Shown in pieces: positions 5,100-5,102 of a stretch of 5,102 nt of DNA. The translations under genes and the position numbers were made by a program. The stretch spans positions 1 to 5,102 of the forward strand of contig JARBAV010000214.1 of assembly GCA_029237515.1 (NCBI GenBank), given 5' to 3'. The stretch is from Nitrososphaerales archaeon (GTDB taxonomy: Archaea > Thermoproteota > Nitrososphaeria > Nitrososphaerales > Nitrososphaeraceae). The first letter of the stretch is position 1. Each line of letters begins with the position of its first letter. The notes under the pieces are model-generated. The model was not told the DNA's origin. It ran no database searches and saw nothing but the letters and a program-made list of their open reading frames with translations.

Positions 5100-5102
5100 C
5101 CA

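Overview
This 5.1 kb window is gene-poor. Most likely it is archaeal, from the ammonia-oxidising Nitrososphaerota (Thaumarchaeota), and I would guess a soil type with an A+T-rich genome such as Nitrosocosmicus. The basis is indirect: an A+T-rich composition, AGA/AGG arginine and ATA isoleucine codons, several genes without a Shine-Dalgarno site but with an archaeal-style TATA element upstream, very small zinc-finger and zinc-ribbon proteins, and long spacers. No gene here is a taxonomic marker, so the assignment is inference. There are no rRNA or tRNA genes, CRISPR arrays, insertion sequences or recognisable metabolic enzymes.

Layout from left to right: (1) a plus-strand gene at 126-536 encodes a soluble protein with a C-terminal putative zinc site. 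(2) 537-1617 has no secure gene. It holds a possible frameshifted plus-strand ORF (740-962), a weak minus-strand single-helix membrane protein (999-1181) with a TATA-like element, and a perfect hairpin at 1364-1381. (3) 1618-1764 encodes a 48-residue C2H2-like zinc finger protein, easily missed because of its size. (4) 1934-2217 on the minus strand reads like a decayed gene split between two frames. (5) 2294-2599 (minus) encodes a charged helical protein with a doubled Shine-Dalgarno sequence. (6) 2600-3121 shows no gene. (7) 3248-3721 encodes a polytopic membrane protein whose open frame continues upstream through one more hydrophobic helix, so its annotated start is doubtful. (8) 3722-4233 is a spacer with an 8-bp stem-loop. 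(9) 4234-4407 encodes a four-cysteine zinc-ribbon protein. (10) 4492-5034 (minus) is a convergent gene for an acidic soluble protein of unknown function, with a TATA-like element upstream.

The genes do not form an operon. They are separated, on both strands, and each seems to have its own promoter. The unifying theme is small putative zinc-binding proteins: three in 5 kb. Two of them share a CKxC[N/D] knuckle and a HxxTKH ending, which suggests a related finger used in two protein contexts. I see no sign of a defence or mobile system. The points most worth checking are the missed zinc-finger gene, the misplaced or lost start of the membrane protein, and the apparent gene decay in the spacers.
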